The notes under the pieces are model-generated. The model had not been told where the DNA came from and did not search any database. It was given only the letters and a program-made list of their open reading frames with translations. Source: Alteromonas abrolhosensis (GTDB lineage: Bacteria; Pseudomonadota; Gammaproteobacteria; Enterobacterales; Alteromonadaceae). From it: a DNA stretch of 64,000 nt. Below are positions 20,183 to 34,069 of the stretch, piece after piece (position 1 is the stretch's first letter; every line of letters begins with the position of its first letter). The DNA is taken from contig NZ_MEJH01000006.1 of the NCBI RefSeq assembly GCF_001953635.1, forward strand, positions 187,915 to 251,914, written 5' to 3'. The position numbers and the translations under genes were made by a program.

Positions 20183-23100
20183 GTGACAAATTTTTCGTCG
20201 GTAGCCGCTTATCTGCTTAAGAAGTTTTGGCTGCTACTTGCCGTATTGCTTGTACTTTTCGCGCTTGTTTTAAGCGCTGCACGCTATGCTCTGCCGCATA
20301 TTGAGCACAACAAACATCTGTTGGAAAATTATATAAATGAGCAGTATGGCGTAAATCTATCCATTCAAAGTGTGCATGCTGTTTGGCAGCGCAATGGCCC
20401 CAGCATTGTGCTCAATTCGGTATCGCTGGCTAAAAATGACGCTTCACCAGTGGCTTTGGACATACGACAAATCTATGTTGAGCTAGATTTCTGGCAATCG
20501 CTGCGCCACCAATTGATCTCATCTAGGCGCTTTGAACTGCGCGGTCTTAAGCTTGATATTGATGCTGATCGTCTGTCAGGCGGTGGTAAGAACAATTTCC
20601 CCGTGGTAAATGCCCTTGAACGCCTTTTTCTAGAGCAGCTTCAAAGCTTCTCATTAGAAGATGGCGTAGTGTCTATTACGCATCTCAATGAAACCAACTC
20701 CTTCGATATTGAAAGCTTATCGTGGAACAACCATGAAGAAAGGCACCAGGGTTTAGGCCAGCTAAAAGTTGTGGACTTAGCGGCTAACTCAGCGTCTTTC
20801 ATTATCGATATAACGGGCACGCGAGAAGACTTTGAAGGTGTGTTTTATGCGAAGGCTGAAGAGCTCGACATTTCCCCTTGGGTAAGCAACCTCATTAAAA
20901 CTAAGCGCCCGTTAGCTCAAAGCCGAGCAAATTTCGAAGTGTGGACTAATTTTTCCAACAGTGAAGTGACCAGTGTGCAAGCCGAGCTAAGTGAAAGCCT
21001 TCTACAATGGGGTAACGGCAGAGCGAAAACGGTAACGGGGATCAGTGGCGGTAGTCTTCAGGCTTTGCCTAATGCTCAGGGCAAGCAGAGCGGCTGGAAT
21101 GTTAGGGTTGATCAACTGGTACTAAACTCAAGCAATGAGACCCTTACCACAGACTTAATTGGAAGCATAAGCGCAAACGGCGACGCGCTGATAAACACTG
21201 TCAAACCTGTGCAAATTAATCCTTTCTTATTGGTGTTACCACTTTTTATGGATGATACCAGTGAAGAGGAAATAAGAGGCCTAAACCCCAAAGGTGAGCT
21301 GGCAACGCTACAAATCCAGTGGCACAACGGAGAGCCTTCTGTGGCCGCGAAAGTGTTAGATTTACAGTGGGACAAAACAGATAAGGTACCTGGTCTTTCG
21401 TCGCTAGATGCAGATTTTTTCTGGTATAAAAATAATGGCGCTATCTACTTAGAAAGTGCAGATAGCTTACTAAGTGCCAACGGCGTAATTAAGAAAGACG
21501 TCAAAATAGACCTGTTTAGATCCCAGCTTTACATTTATCCAGAGCAAGTAGATGGCGCAGAGAAACAGTGGGTAGTAAAAGGTAACGATATGCTATTAGA
21601 TAGCGATGCTGTTACTCTTCACCCACAGTTTAAACTGAACACCGCTACGGGGTTTATGTCGCTGTATGTTGATGTCGAACCATTACCTTTAAACGAAGTA
21701 AGTAGTCTGTTTCCTGCTGCTTTAATGGGGGAAAATACCGATAATTACTTAACGCGTGCGTTTACCGGAGAGGGTGAAATAACAAACGCGCGAGTATTAT
21801 GGCACGGTAGAACTGGCGATTTCCCTTTTGAAGACAACTCTGGCATTTTCCAAGCTTATGTCGACATAGAGCAGGGCGATTTTCTTTTTGCGCCAGACTG
21901 GCCGGCGCTCAATAAGCTTGATCTCTCTTTGTACTTTGTAAACAGCGCATTGGTGATGGAAAGTCCTAGTGCGACGCTTGCCGGTATGAAAATCAGCGAT
22001 ATGTCGGCCGCTATTCCAAGCTTTAGTCCAGACGCGCGCCTGGCAATTTATGCCACAGGCACAGGCACAGGTGATGCGCTTAGCGCACTGATGATGGACT
22101 CATCTCTTAAAAACTCGTTAGGTAAAGTACTGAACGATGAAGTGCAAATTAGCGGGCCGTTATCAGCTGACATCAAACTCGATATTCCGTTTAAAGGCAA
22201 AGATGTGGTGGCCTCAGGAACGGCACACTTATCGGGTAACCCTGTTTATATATCAACTACCAACATGCTTTTTGATAAGGCGTCGGGAGATGTGTCGTTC
22301 ACTAATGGCGATATTAACGCGAGCGGGCTAAAAGCCCATTTCCTTACCCAACCTATAAGTCTGTCGTTATCGGGAAGGCAAAGTGAGACTTACGACCTTC
22401 ATGTGGAATTAGGCGGGCGCTGGCACGTTCATCCTCTGGCTAATTATGTAAATACAGACCTGACCGACTACATTGACGGTGAAAGCGACTGGAAAACTAA
22501 GGTAGACCTTAAGCTTTCAAATAGCGGCTTTGAATACCTTGCTAATTTAAGCGCAGATTTAACGGCGACACAAAGCGTATTACCTGCTCCTTTTGATACG
22601 CCAGCGGGCACGAGTTTACCGCTGCGTATTACCAGTAAAGGCGATGGCAAAGCATCGAATGTTGAAGCGACACTTGGTAACAATATTCGTTTCGACGGCG
22701 TGCTCCCTCACAAGGAAATGCAGTTTTCGCGTGCGCACCTAGCACTTGGGGAAAGCGATATTGCCAATATAGGTACGGGCTTTAGTATCAGCGCAAATTT
22801 AGCCCAGGCGGATGTGCAAGAATGGTTTACCACCATCAATATGTTGCTTTCTGGCAAAGGGAAAGACTACGGTAGCTATGCGCAAACAAGTCGTCAGTCG
22901 ACAAATCAATCTGATGCGAACGAAGGCAAGCGTGCGAACTTATTTGGTACGCCTTCGCGTATATTCGCAAAAGCCGATACGCTTAATTTTGCTGGTCATA
23001 GCATTAAGGATGCAGAGCTTAGTGCTACTGAGCGTAATAAGGATTGGATCTTAGACTTAGCGTCACCGCAAGCAAGAGCGACTATTCGCATTAATAGTGA

Positions 23101-24181
23101 TTTAGACGAGCAAGGCATTGAAATAAATGCTGATTACTTATCTCTGGAAACACCTGTTGATACAGAGGCTGCAACTAAAGGTAGTGAGGGTGCTGATACT
23201 GCGTTAGCCGTTCAAGGTGCTACGCCGGGTGAAAAGGGCGATTCGCCCTATAATATTGACCCGAATACACTACCGCCCATTTATTTTTACTGCCAGTCTT
23301 GTGGTGTGCACGGTATTGATTTTGGTGAAATTACCTTAGATATTGCCAAGGAAGATGATGGCCTAGCGATACGCCAGCTTTTAATAAAGTCAGATGAAAC
23401 CAACGTCACCGCAACAGGGTATTGGAAGCATGTACGCGGTGAAATTCAAAGCGCGTTAACCGGTACATTAACCTCACCCGACGTTGGGCAAATGTTGAAA
23501 GAATACGGAGTTGAGTCAGGAATTAAAGATTCTAGTGCAAACGTCGCATTTGATATCAACTGGCCAAACTCGCCCATGAATTTTGGGTTTGAAAAGCTTA
23601 ACGGCAACGTAGAATGGTCGCTGTCTGATGGCTATCTTACTGAGTTAAGTGACAAAGGTTCACGTATCTTCACCCTGTTCAGCTTGAACTCGCTAGTGCG
23701 GAAGCTAAGTCTCGATTTTCGAGATGTTTTTGCTAAAGGCTTCTTCTATGATGATATGGGCGGTACGTTAAGCATCGTTGATGGCAAAGCGTATACCGAC
23801 GATACTGAAATTGACGGTGGCGCAGGTGAAATAGAAATCACTGGTTTCACCGACCTCAATACTGGTGGGTTAAATTACAACGTATCGTTCGCGCCAAACG
23901 TAACTGGGAACTTACCGTTTTTAGTCTATTTCTTGGCTACGCCGCCTACTGCATTGGCTGCCCTTGCCATCGACCAAGTGCTAACCTCTGCGAAAGTTAT
24001 TTCGAATGTGAACTATCGCGTCACAGGCACCATAAAAGATCCTAAGTTCGACGAAGTTGAGCGCAACAGCAAAGACATAAGCTTGCCTGCGCAAAACGCC
24101 CCTGTACCGGCTAACCCACAAGACAGGCCTTTGACGGAAGATGACGTGCGCAGGCTTAAAATGGAGGTGATCGATGGTTAA
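20183..24181 (+). CDS. yhdP: YhdP-family AsmA-like envelope protein
   Basis: A very long bridge-like inner-membrane protein (1332 residues; YhdP in E. coli is about 1266) of the AsmA-like group implicated in moving phospholipid from inner to outer membrane. It starts with GTG. One N-terminal membrane helix (LLLAVLLVLFALVLSAARYAL, about 16-36) anchors a large periplasmic beta-rich body. The C-terminal AsmA-like region has LNGNVEWSLSDGYLTELSDKGSRI and a long conserved block thereafter. It lies 26 bp after rng and overlaps the nitrilase gene by 8 bp. Confidence 0.94.
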   Translation: MTNFSSVAAYLLKKFWLLLAVLLVLFALVLSAARYALPHIEHNKHLLENYINEQYGVNLSIQSVHAVWQRNGPSIVLNSVSLAKNDASPVALDIRQIYVELDFWQSLRHQLISSRRFELRGLKLDIDADRLSGGGKNNFPVVNALERLFLEQLQSFSLEDGVVSITHLNETNSFDIESLSWNNHEERHQGLGQLKVVDLAANSASFIIDITGTREDFEGVFYAKAEELDISPWVSNLIKTKRPLAQSRANFEVWTNFSNSEVTSVQAELSESLLQWGNGRAKTVTGISGGSLQALPNAQGKQSGWNVRVDQLVLNSSNETLTTDLIGSISANGDALINTVKPVQINPFLLVLPLFMDDTSEEEIRGLNPKGELATLQIQWHNGEPSVAAKVLDLQWDKTDKVPGLSSLDADFFWYKNNGAIYLESADSLLSANGVIKKDVKIDLFRSQLYIYPEQVDGAEKQWVVKGNDMLLDSDAVTLHPQFKLNTATGFMSLYVDVEPLPLNEVSSLFPAALMGENTDNYLTRAFTGEGEITNARVLWHGRTGDFPFEDNSGIFQAYVDIEQGDFLFAPDWPALNKLDLSLYFVNSALVMESPSATLAGMKISDMSAAIPSFSPDARLAIYATGTGTGDALSALMMDSSLKNSLGKVLNDEVQISGPLSADIKLDIPFKGKDVVASGTAHLSGNPVYISTTNMLFDKASGDVSFTNGDINASGLKAHFLTQPISLSLSGRQSETYDLHVELGGRWHVHPLANYVNTDLTDYIDGESDWKTKVDLKLSNSGFEYLANLSADLTATQSVLPAPFDTPAGTSLPLRITSKGDGKASNVEATLGNNIRFDGVLPHKEMQFSRAHLALGESDIANIGTGFSISANLAQADVQEWFTTINMLLSGKGKDYGSYAQTSRQSTNQSDANEGKRANLFGTPSRIFAKADTLNFAGHSIKDAELSATERNKDWILDLASPQARATIRINSDLDEQGIEINADYLSLETPVDTEAATKGSEGADTALAVQGATPGEKGDSPYNIDPNTLPPIYFYCQSCGVHGIDFGEITLDIAKEDDGLAIRQLLIKSDETNVTATGYWKHVRGEIQSALTGTLTSPDVGQMLKEYGVESGIKDSSANVAFDINWPNSPMNFGFEKLNGNVEWSLSDGYLTELSDKGSRIFTLFSLNSLVRKLSLDFRDVFAKGFFYDDMGGTLSIVDGKAYTDDTEIDGGAGEIEITGFTDLNTGGLNYNVSFAPNVTGNLPFLVYFLATPPTALAALAIDQVLTSAKVISNVNYRVTGTIKDPKFDEVERNSKDISLPAQNAPVPANPQDRPLTEDDVRRLKMEVIDG

Positions 24182-24992
24182 CTTAGTTGCATTACAAATG
24201 ACATCTACGCCAAACGTAGAAGAGAATCTCGACACTGTTGCCAGCGAGTTGGCGTCTGCCAATCTTGAGAAAAACAGCGTAGTCGTACTTCCTGAGTGTT
24301 TTGCCTATTTCGGCGGTAAAGACAAAGGTCAACTTGCAGTGGCAGAAACAAAGGGCGACGGCGTAATTCAGCGTCGTTTGTCAACGCTTGCGGCAGAGCA
24401 TCAATGCTATCTGGTTTCTGGCACGTTTCCCGTAAAAACAAACAATCCGGAGAAATTTTCTGCGGCGTGTATGCTGTTTGGGCCAAATGGCGATTTGCTG
24501 GCCGATTACCGCAAAATTCACATGTTCGATGTTTCGGTAAACGACAGCACGGGCAGTTATCGTGAGTCGGCTTCAACCGAAGCGGGCAGCGAAGTAATTA
24601 CCGTTCGAACGCCAATAGGCAACATTGGGCTTGCGGTGTGCTATGATGTTCGCTTTCCAGGGTTGTTTACTGCAATGGGTGATATCGATATCTTGCTATT
24701 ACCTGCGGCCTTTACCCAACGCACCGGAGAAGCGCATTGGCATGCGTTATTGCAAGCCAGAGCCATCGAGAAACAGTGCTTTGTGGTAGCTGCAAACCAA
24801 AGTGGTGTGCATGCAAATGGTCGCGAGACCTATGGACACAGTATTGTATTGTCTCCATGGGGTGAAACCCTTGCCGAACGTAAAACTGAAAGAGGGTTGG
24901 TGTCGGCAAAAGTAGATATTGCAGAAAGAGAAACCATCAAACAGAATATGCCGGTTGCCGAACATAACCGATTCAGGAGTCACTTTGTCTAA
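24174..24992 (+). CDS. Carbon-nitrogen hydrolase (nitrilase superfamily, Nit1-like)
   Basis: An amidase of 272 residues. The catalytic triad is visible: E41 in [12 protein letters not shown]114 in [10 protein letters not shown] and C156 in [11 protein letters not shown]. The sequence is closest by eye to the Nit1/YbeM group that removes deaminated glutathione and related damaged metabolites, but the exact substrate cannot be read from sequence. It overlaps yhdP upstream by 8 bp and tldD downstream by 8 bp, so translation of the three is coupled. A nitrilase gene at this place, between yhdP and tldD, is common in marine gammaproteobacteria. Confidence 0.88.
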   Translation: MVNLVALQMTSTPNVEENLDTVASELASANLEKNSVVVLPECFAYFGGKDKGQLAVAETKGDGVIQRRLSTLAAEHQCYLVSGTFPVKTNNPEKFSAACMLFGPNGDLLADYRKIHMFDVSVNDSTGSYRESASTEAGSEVITVRTPIGNIGLAVCYDVRFPGLFTAMGDIDILLLPAAFTQRTGEAHWHALLQARAIEKQCFVVAANQSGVHANGRETYGHSIVLSPWGETLAERKTERGLVSAKVDIAERETIKQNMPVAEHNRFRSHFV

Positions 24993-26427
24993 ATCTGTTG
25001 AGCGTCATTTATTATCTGACTCAGGGCTAGATATCACCAAGCTAGAGCGAGCTTTAGCCACTATTCATCGTCACGATACCGACTATGCTGATTTATATTT
25101 TCAGTCAAGCCAGCACGAAAGCTGGGTGTTAGAAGACGGAATTATCAAAGAAGGCAGCTACAATATAGAGCGCGGCGTAGGCGTGCGTGCTATTAGCGGT
25201 GAAAAAACGGGTTTCGCTTACTCAGATGAGATTAGCGAAGAAGCGCTGACAAAAGCCTGTAAAGCTGCACGTGGTATAGCACCAAGTGGCGGCACACAGC
25301 AAGTTGCGGCATTGGGGCAAAAGCCAGTGCAAGCGCGATACAGCGAAAATAACCCAATTCTTGCGATGCAAGACGCTGAGAAAATATCGTTATTAAAAGC
25401 CGTAGATGCTTATATTCGCAAACAAGAGCCGTCTGCCAATCAGGTGGTGGTGAGTTTAAGCGGCGTATATGAAGAGATTTTAGTCGCTGGTAGCGACGGT
25501 ACGTTGGCTACCGACATTCGCCCGCTGGTGCGTTTAAACTGTTCGGTATTGCTAGAACAAGGCGATAGACGTGAGCGTGGTTCAGCGGGGGCCGGTGGTC
25601 GTTATGCTTACTCGTTCTTTAAGCAAGACGAGAATGGTAAACCATATTATGAAACACTGGCAGAAGATGCCCTTCACATGGCGCGGGTTAATATGCAGTC
25701 CGTGGCATCGCCGGCAGGCGCTATGCCTGTAGTATTAGGTAACGGTTGGCCTGGTGTATTACTTCATGAAGCAGTAGGGCACGGCCTTGAGGGTGACTTT
25801 AACCGTAAGGGTGCATCAACATTTAGTGGTCGCATTGGTCAGCGCGTAGCTGCCAAAGGCGTAACGGTTGTTGATGATGGCACGTTAAACGACCGTCGTG
25901 GCTCGTTGTCGGTAGACGATGAAGGTACACCAACAGCGCATAACGTGCTTATTGAAGATGGTATCTTGAAAGGCTATATGCAGGATAAGCACAACGCCAA
26001 GCTTATGGGCGTTGCACCTACCGGTAACGGTCGGCGTGAATCCTATGCACACTTGCCTATGCCCCGCATGACGAATACTTATATGTTGGAAGGCCAACAC
26101 GATCCGCAGGAAATTATCGCGTCTATCGACAAAGGTATTTATGCGCCGAACTTCGCTGGCGGACAGGTAGACATTACGTCTGGTAAATTCGTGTTTTCTA
26201 GCGCTGAAGCGTATTTAATTGAAAATGGTAAAATTACCGCGCCAGTAAAAGGGGCAACCTTAATTGGTAACGGCCCAGAGGTTATGCAAAAAATCTCAAT
26301 GATTGGTAACGACACAGCCCTAGATAAGGGCGTGGGCGTATGTGGTAAAGACGGTCAAAGCGTGCCAGTGGGTGTAGGCCAGCCTACGCTTAAAATTGAC
26401 GAGTTGACGGTGGGTGGTACGGCTTAA
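24985..26427 (+). CDS. tldD: Metalloprotease TldD
   Basis: One half of the TldD/TldE zinc protease that cleaves unfolded peptides and matures some ribosomal peptides. A TTG start at 24985 is chosen: AGGAG precedes it, and it gives 480 residues against 481 in E. coli. The earlier start at 24919 would lie within the nitrilase gene. The metal-binding [11 protein letters not shown] motif (HExxxH) is at about residue 261. [16 protein letters not shown] and the C-terminal [16 protein letters not shown] are family blocks. Its partner tldE (pmbA) is 1.2 kb downstream. Confidence 0.96.
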   Translation: MSKSVERHLLSDSGLDITKLERALATIHRHDTDYADLYFQSSQHESWVLEDGIIKEGSYNIERGVGVRAISGEKTGFAYSDEISEEALTKACKAARGIAPSGGTQQVAALGQKPVQARYSENNPILAMQDAEKISLLKAVDAYIRKQEPSANQVVVSLSGVYEEILVAGSDGTLATDIRPLVRLNCSVLLEQGDRRERGSAGAGGRYAYSFFKQDENGKPYYETLAEDALHMARVNMQSVASPAGAMPVVLGNGWPGVLLHEAVGHGLEGDFNRKGASTFSGRIGQRVAAKGVTVVDDGTLNDRRGSLSVDDEGTPTAHNVLIEDGILKGYMQDKHNAKLMGVAPTGNGRRESYAHLPMPRMTNTYMLEGQHDPQEIIASIDKGIYAPNFAGGQVDITSGKFVFSSAEAYLIENGKITAPVKGATLIGNGPEVMQKISMIGNDTALDKGVGVCGKDGQSVPVGVGQPTLKIDELTVGGTA

Positions 26428-26470
26428 TTCAGCCTAAATCATCACACGAAAATTTCACACAAAAACTAAG

Positions 26471-26502
26471 AAAAGGTTGGGCTTCGGCACCAACCTTTTT
26501 TT
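26471..26502 (+). terminator. Rho-independent terminator of the mre-tldD cluster
   Basis: Stem AAAAGGTTGG and CCAACCTTTT around a GCTTCGGCA loop, ending in a T run, 44 bp after the tldD stop. It closes the long plus-strand cluster. Confidence 0.9.
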
Positions 26503-26527
26503 GTAAGCGGACTGGTATAAGTCGTGG

Positions 26528-26956
26528 CTAACTTTCAAATCCTTTTTCATTCAACCACTTAATGGCATCTTCCTCGTTGCCAAAAATACCTAGCTCAAGG
26601 CCTGCATTATCATAAATTCTCTGAAATTGCGCTCTTACAATAGGCTGCACTGTGGTGTCGCCGATAACCAGCGCGCCAAGCGCCATTCCGTGCTTCGCAC
26701 GCCACTCAATAGAACGCTGCAGTTCGGTTTCACCCGCTTTAGTGAGAAGAGCGGAGCCATGCAAAAAACCTAGAAATGCCCAGCGCTTACCAGCAAAGCT
26801 GTTAATTACATCCATCATGTCGCGTGCGTAACGCTCAATGGCTGCCCCATCAGCAATACCTTCAGCCGATACACCAACAATGTCGCCTAGTACAGCAATT
26901 TGATACTGGCCATACTTACTTCTGAGCTTAGTATTAGGGTTTGAAAAAATTTTCAT
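26528..26956 (-). CDS. Conserved small protein, STAS/SpoIIAA-like fold possible
   Basis: A 142-residue soluble protein. The start at 26956 follows a strong GGGGGG ribosome binding site; the frame could open 16 codons earlier without one. It has YQIAVLGDIVGVSAEGIADG, then an amphipathic stretch with ERYARDMMDVINSFAGKRWAFL, and ends DAIKWLNEKGF. The closing A-x-x-W-L pattern is common in STAS or SpoIIAA-like proteins, but this is only a resemblance. No signal peptide or helix is present. It lies convergent to tldD and 57 bp downstream of darP on the same strand, probably as its own unit. Function unknown. Confidence 0.7.
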   Translation of the reverse strand: MKIFSNPNTKLRSKYGQYQIAVLGDIVGVSAEGIADGAAIERYARDMMDVINSFAGKRWAFLGFLHGSALLTKAGETELQRSIEWRAKHGMALGALVIGDTTVQPIVRAQFQRIYDNAGLELGIFGNEEDAIKWLNEKGFES

Positions 26957-27012
26957 ATTACCCCCCTTTGGGCAGGTGGACTTAATGCCGAGTTTGGCTA
27001 ACATGCCGCCCT

Positions 27013-27570
27013 TTAGTCGTCGTGAATAACGTCTTTCAAATACTGAAACAACTCTCTGAATGCTTTAGGCGGCGCATTTTTTTCACGCTCTTTTTTAATT
27101 TGGCGATGAAATTGACGCAGTTTTTGGCGGTCAAGTTCAGGGTGCGCTTCAATCAGCTTTTGGATAGCTGGGTCGCCCTGTTCAATCACGGCTTCACGGG
27201 CTTTCTCTAGTGCGTGAAAAGCAGCATTGCTCGCCTGGTGCTGATGCGAAATTTTAGCCAACGCCTCTTCAATAGGGGCGGTATCTCTTTGACGTAAAGC
27301 TTTGCCGATAAACTGAAGCTGACGGCGGTAACCGTCTTTTTTCTTATTCACTTTGCGGGCAATAGCTACGGCGTCAGCAAGATCTTCATCCATTGGAATC
27401 GTCGCTATGTGAGCATCGGTCAGGTTAACCAACGTTTCACCTAGCTTGTGAAGTTCTTTAGCTTGACGCTTCAGCTCAGTTTTACTGATTAATTCTTCCT
27501 CTTCGAACTCATCTGCTTGCGCATCTTCGAAGTAAGGATCTTCAGGAGAATTGTATTTCTGATCACTCAT
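27013..27570 (-). CDS. darP: Ribosome-associated protein DarP (YjgA, UPF0307)
   Basis: A 185-residue, highly charged helical protein. DarP of E. coli helps late assembly of the 50S ribosomal subunit. The sequence has the acidic N-terminus, SKTELKRQAKELHKLGETLV, KKDGYRRQLQFIGKALR and LRQFHRQIKKEREKNAPPKA, which match the family. It is divergent from pmbA with 72 bp between, the conserved yjgA-pmbA arrangement. Confidence 0.95.
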   Translation of the reverse strand: MSDQKYNSPEDPYFEDAQADEFEEEELISKTELKRQAKELHKLGETLVNLTDAHIATIPMDEDLADAVAIARKVNKKKDGYRRQLQFIGKALRQRDTAPIEEALAKISHQHQASNAAFHALEKAREAVIEQGDPAIQKLIEAHPELDRQKLRQFHRQIKKEREKNAPPKAFRELFQYLKDVIHDD

Positions 27571-27642
27571 TTCAAACTCATTAGTGTTACACTTTAGCTA
27601 AATTGTAACTATCACAGTCGAATTAAGACAGCGAAACTTACT

Positions 27643-28974
27643 ATGCAAATTGAGCAGCAGTTAGCCGACATTCAAAATGTCGTAGATGATGTACTGAAAT
27701 TAGCCCTTTCTAAAGGCGCAACACAAGCCGAAGCCAGCATGTCTAAAGTGCAGGGCATCGCCGTATCTTCACGTATGCAAGAAGTTGAAAACGTTGAATT
27801 TACCAACGACGGCGGCTTAGGTATCAGCGTATATGTAGGCAAGCGAAAGGGGAGTGCGTCTACCGCAGATCTGAGCAAAGCGGCGCTAACACTCGCGGTA
27901 GAAAAAGCCGTAGATATTGCTCGCTATACCAGTGAAGATCCTTGTACAGGTTTGGCCGATGCCGACCTTATCGCCACAGAATTTCCTGATTTAGACCTGT
28001 ATCACCCTGAAGAGTTAGATACTGAAAAGGCCATTAAAATCGCCATTGAAGCTGAAACGGCTGCAATGAATTATGACTCTCGCATTACGAACTCAGATGG
28101 TGCGTCGTATAACGCGAATTTAGGTATGCGAGTGTACGGCAACACGCACGGTATTAATGCCGGCTATCCTAGCAGCCGTTATTCACTAAGCTGTATGGTT
28201 ATTGGCGCACAAGATAACGACATGCAGCGCGATTACGCTTACACAGTAAGCCGTAAAGCCTCTTTGCTGCAATCAGCAAGTGCAGTGGGCATCGAAGCCG
28301 CGAAAGCTACTGTAGACCGTTTGGGCGCTCGTAAAATTAACACGGCCAACGTGCCCGTGCTTTTACACCGTGACATCGCATCTAGCTTGTTTGGTCATTA
28401 TGTAGGAGCCATTAGCGGTGGTAGCCTTTACCGTCGTTCTAGTTTCTTGTTAGATAGCTTGGGTAAACAAGTTTTCCCAGAATGGCTTAACATTGAAGAG
28501 CGTCCGTTTATTAAAGGTGGTCTAGCAAGCTCAAGCTTTGATAACGAAGGTGTGGCATGTTCTGACATGACCATTGTAGATGGGGGTAAACTGGCCACAT
28601 ATCTTTATACCACTTACTCGTCGCGTAAACTAAACACTCGCTCGAATGGCCACGCCGGTGGCATTCATAACTGGCTAGTAGGTGATACGGGTCATAGCGA
28701 CGCCGACCTGCTTAAAGAAATGGGCACAGGTTTGTTCGTTACCGAACTGATGGGGCAAGGCGTTAATGGTGTGACGGGTGACTACTCACGCGGCGCAGCG
28801 GGATACTGGGTTGAAAATGGCATAATCCAATACCCAGTTCACGAGGTAACTATTGCTGGCAATCTTAAAGATATGTTTAAAGGCATTGTGGCAATTGGCG
28901 CAGAAAAAGATGTGCGCGGTAGTGTACAGACCGGCTCTGTACTTATAGACCAAATGAAAATAGCAGGTAGCTAG
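27643..28974 (+). CDS. pmbA: Metalloprotease subunit TldE/PmbA
   Basis: The second half of the TldD/TldE protease, known from microcin B17 maturation. It has 443 residues. It carries VQGIAVSSRMQEVENVEF near the N-terminus, LHRDIASSLFGHYVGAISGG in place of the TldD metal site, and GDYSRGAAGYWVENG near the C-terminus. As in the family it lacks the HExxxH motif, consistent with TldD carrying the zinc. Its 3' end overlaps the convergent AraC-type gene by 4 bp. Confidence 0.96.
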   Translation: MQIEQQLADIQNVVDDVLKLALSKGATQAEASMSKVQGIAVSSRMQEVENVEFTNDGGLGISVYVGKRKGSASTADLSKAALTLAVEKAVDIARYTSEDPCTGLADADLIATEFPDLDLYHPEELDTEKAIKIAIEAETAAMNYDSRITNSDGASYNANLGMRVYGNTHGINAGYPSSRYSLSCMVIGAQDNDMQRDYAYTVSRKASLLQSASAVGIEAAKATVDRLGARKINTANVPVLLHRDIASSLFGHYVGAISGGSLYRRSSFLLDSLGKQVFPEWLNIEERPFIKGGLASSSFDNEGVACSDMTIVDGGKLATYLYTTYSSRKLNTRSNGHAGGIHNWLVGDTGHSDADLLKEMGTGLFVTELMGQGVNGVTGDYSRGAAGYWVENGIIQYPVHEVTIAGNLKDMFKGIVAIGAEKDVRGSVQTGSVLIDQMKIAGS

Positions 28975-29825
28975 TTTACGTTTTCTCGAAACGCTGAAGG
29001 AGACAGCCCGGTCGACTTCTTAAAGCGTTTCGAGAATGTAAATACATTTGCGTAACCCACATAACTGGCGATATAGGATACGGGCCACTGTGTGCTTAGT
29101 AATAAGCTTTTGGCTCGTGTCATACGCAAATGGATAACGTGTTGTTTGGGGCTTCTCCCAAATACTTGTAAGCACAGCCTGTGAAGGTGAGGGGCAGAAT
29201 AATGGGCTTTCTCACTTAAGCTTTCCATATCCCAATCAAACTGAAGTTGTTTTTCAACCGCTGAAAAGAGGCTGTGTAGCCTGCTTACCTGTCGTCGTTC
29301 TTTCTCATCGTGAGTATGTGCGTCACTCAAAGGCGCATCAATAATACGGTACAGATAGCGAGACACAACTTGCATCGCCGAATTTCGATTCTCGACGTCA
29401 CGCTCTAAATACAAAAGTTCCATTGCATGATGCATTCCTTCCAGCATGGCATTATCCACAATCACCGCACCTCGCTTGTTAAATGATGTCCAGCGTTCGG
29501 AGTCTGCCAGGTTGACCCAAATAATATCCCATTGCTCACTGACTATTGTGACTTCGAAACTTTGTCCAGCGGGTAAAATAATTAGCTGTCCTTCATCTAA
29601 TTGCATCTCGCCTGACGGGACACGAAATTTTCCTTGTCCATGAATGCTGTAAAACAAGGTGTGGTTAGGAGGCGAAACGCGACCTACCGTATAGTCACCT
29701 GATAAGTTAGAGCATCCTGCTAGTTCAATCTCCAGGTCGCTGATTTCAGGCGCGTTACTACTATCAATAAAGCGTTCAAAGCACTTAGGGCCTATGTCTA
29801 CAATGTCTCTAAAGTTAAGTTGCAT
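28971..29825 (-). CDS. AraC-family transcriptional regulator, likely of the beta-galactosidase gene
   Basis: A 284-residue regulator. The N-terminal cupin-like domain (about residues 35-120, with FYSIHGQGKFRVPSGEMQL) probably binds a sugar. The C-terminal pair of helix-turn-helix motifs (about 190-282) has HYSAPHLHRLCLQVFGRSP and VGYANVFTFSKRFKKSTGLSP. It is divergent from lacZ across 104 bp, so it most likely activates lacZ in response to lactose or another beta-galactoside. The ligand is inferred. Confidence 0.9.
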   Translation of the reverse strand: MQLNFRDIVDIGPKCFERFIDSSNAPEISDLEIELAGCSNLSGDYTVGRVSPPNHTLFYSIHGQGKFRVPSGEMQLDEGQLIILPAGQSFEVTIVSEQWDIIWVNLADSERWTSFNKRGAVIVDNAMLEGMHHAMELLYLERDVENRNSAMQVVSRYLYRIIDAPLSDAHTHDEKERRQVSRLHSLFSAVEKQLQFDWDMESLSEKAHYSAPHLHRLCLQVFGRSPKQHVIHLRMTRAKSLLLSTQWPVSYIASYVGYANVFTFSKRFKKSTGLSPSAFRENVN

Positions 29826-29908
29826 AAATGTGAAATGATAGTTTTGGATAAATATATGAAAGATTAGAGCATAAAGGATTTAATGAAAGTTAGCTATATT
29901 GCGCTTAA

Positions 29909-33049
<3,141 letters not shown>

Positions 33050-33150
33050 TCCTCAGTGTTAAGTAGGTCATTTAGCACTCAATATCTCCAGTGACAATTC
33101 GCGGCATAGCTTAGTTATGCCGTCATTGGGATAAAGTGTTTACATATAAA

Positions 33151-33180
33151 AAAAGCCGCTACACAGTAGCGGCTTTTTAT
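33151..33180. terminator. Bidirectional terminator between lacZ and arcA
   Basis: A 12-bp stem, AAAAGCCGCTAC and GTAGCGGCTTTT, with a three-base loop and T runs on both strands. It separates convergent lacZ and arcA. A second hairpin without a T run, CGGCATA and TATGCCG, lies at 33102-33122. Confidence 0.9.
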
Positions 33181-33207
33181 TAATTCAAAACTCGTTCAGG
33201 CAACGTC

Positions 33208-33915
33208 TTAGCCGTCAACTTGACCGCAGAAACGGTAACCTTCACCGTGGATGGTTACAATCAACTCTTCATCTGTTGGATCTGATTCAAAGTGCTTACG
33301 AATACGACGAATCGTTACGTCAACCGTACGGTCATTCGGACGAAGTTCACGCCCTGTCATTTCCATAATTAGCTGCTCACGGGTAAGAATTTTACCTGGG
33401 TTGCTTAGGAAAAGGTGAAGTGCACGGAATTCACTACGTGGTAGACGGAACTCTTTACCGTTTGGAGAAATCAATGAACGGCTGTCGCCGTCAAGCGTCC
33501 AACCGTTAAAGCTTACACGGCTTGGTAAATCGTCATCTTCTGAAGAGTTTGTAGTACGAGACAGTAAGTTGCGTGCGCGAATGGTCAATTCACGAGGATT
33601 AAATGGCTTAGTCAGATAATCATCTGCACCAATTTCAAGACCTAGAATACGGTCAACGTCATTATCACGACCCGTTAAGAAAATAAGGCCAACGTTTTTA
33701 CGGTCACGTACTTCACGTGCCAAAATAAGGCCGTTTTTACCCGGTAGGTTAATATCCATGATAACCAAATTGATAGCGTGATTCTCGAAGAAATCATGCA
33801 TTTGATCACCGTTTTCGGCCTCAAACACATTATACCCTTCCGCTTCAAATAAACTCTTAAGCGTGGTACGGGTTACCACCTCATCTTCAACAATTAACAC
33901 ATTTGGCGTCTGCAT
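33208..33915 (-). CDS. arcA: Aerobic respiration control response regulator ArcA
   Basis: An OmpR-family response regulator of 235 residues that in relatives governs the shift between respiration modes. It begins [20 protein letters not shown] and keeps the ArcA-specific [12 protein letters not shown] with phospho-acceptor D54, [20 protein letters not shown] and, in the winged-helix DNA-binding domain, [20 protein letters not shown] and HGEGYRFCG. By recall it is very close to the E. coli protein. The cognate sensor is not certain; the kinase gene next door is not ArcB-like in domain layout. Confidence 0.96.
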   Translation of the reverse strand: MQTPNVLIVEDEVVTRTTLKSLFEAEGYNVFEAENGDQMHDFFENHAINLVIMDINLPGKNGLILAREVRDRKNVGLIFLTGRDNDVDRILGLEIGADDYLTKPFNPRELTIRARNLLSRTTNSSEDDDLPSRVSFNGWTLDGDSRSLISPNGKEFRLPRSEFRALHLFLSNPGKILTREQLIMEMTGRELRPNDRTVDVTIRRIRKHFESDPTDEELIVTIHGEGYRFCGQVDG

Positions 33916-34069
33916 GGTGTTCTACACTCTTTCTAAAATACGATTTAAGCAACTAACTGGTTAAATTTTAATATTCATATACTTGATTGCAAGCAACTTG
34001 TGAATATTCTTACTGTTTAGGTATTGGGGTTAGCCAATAAAATTCAAGAAAAGTTCATACTTTATACAA

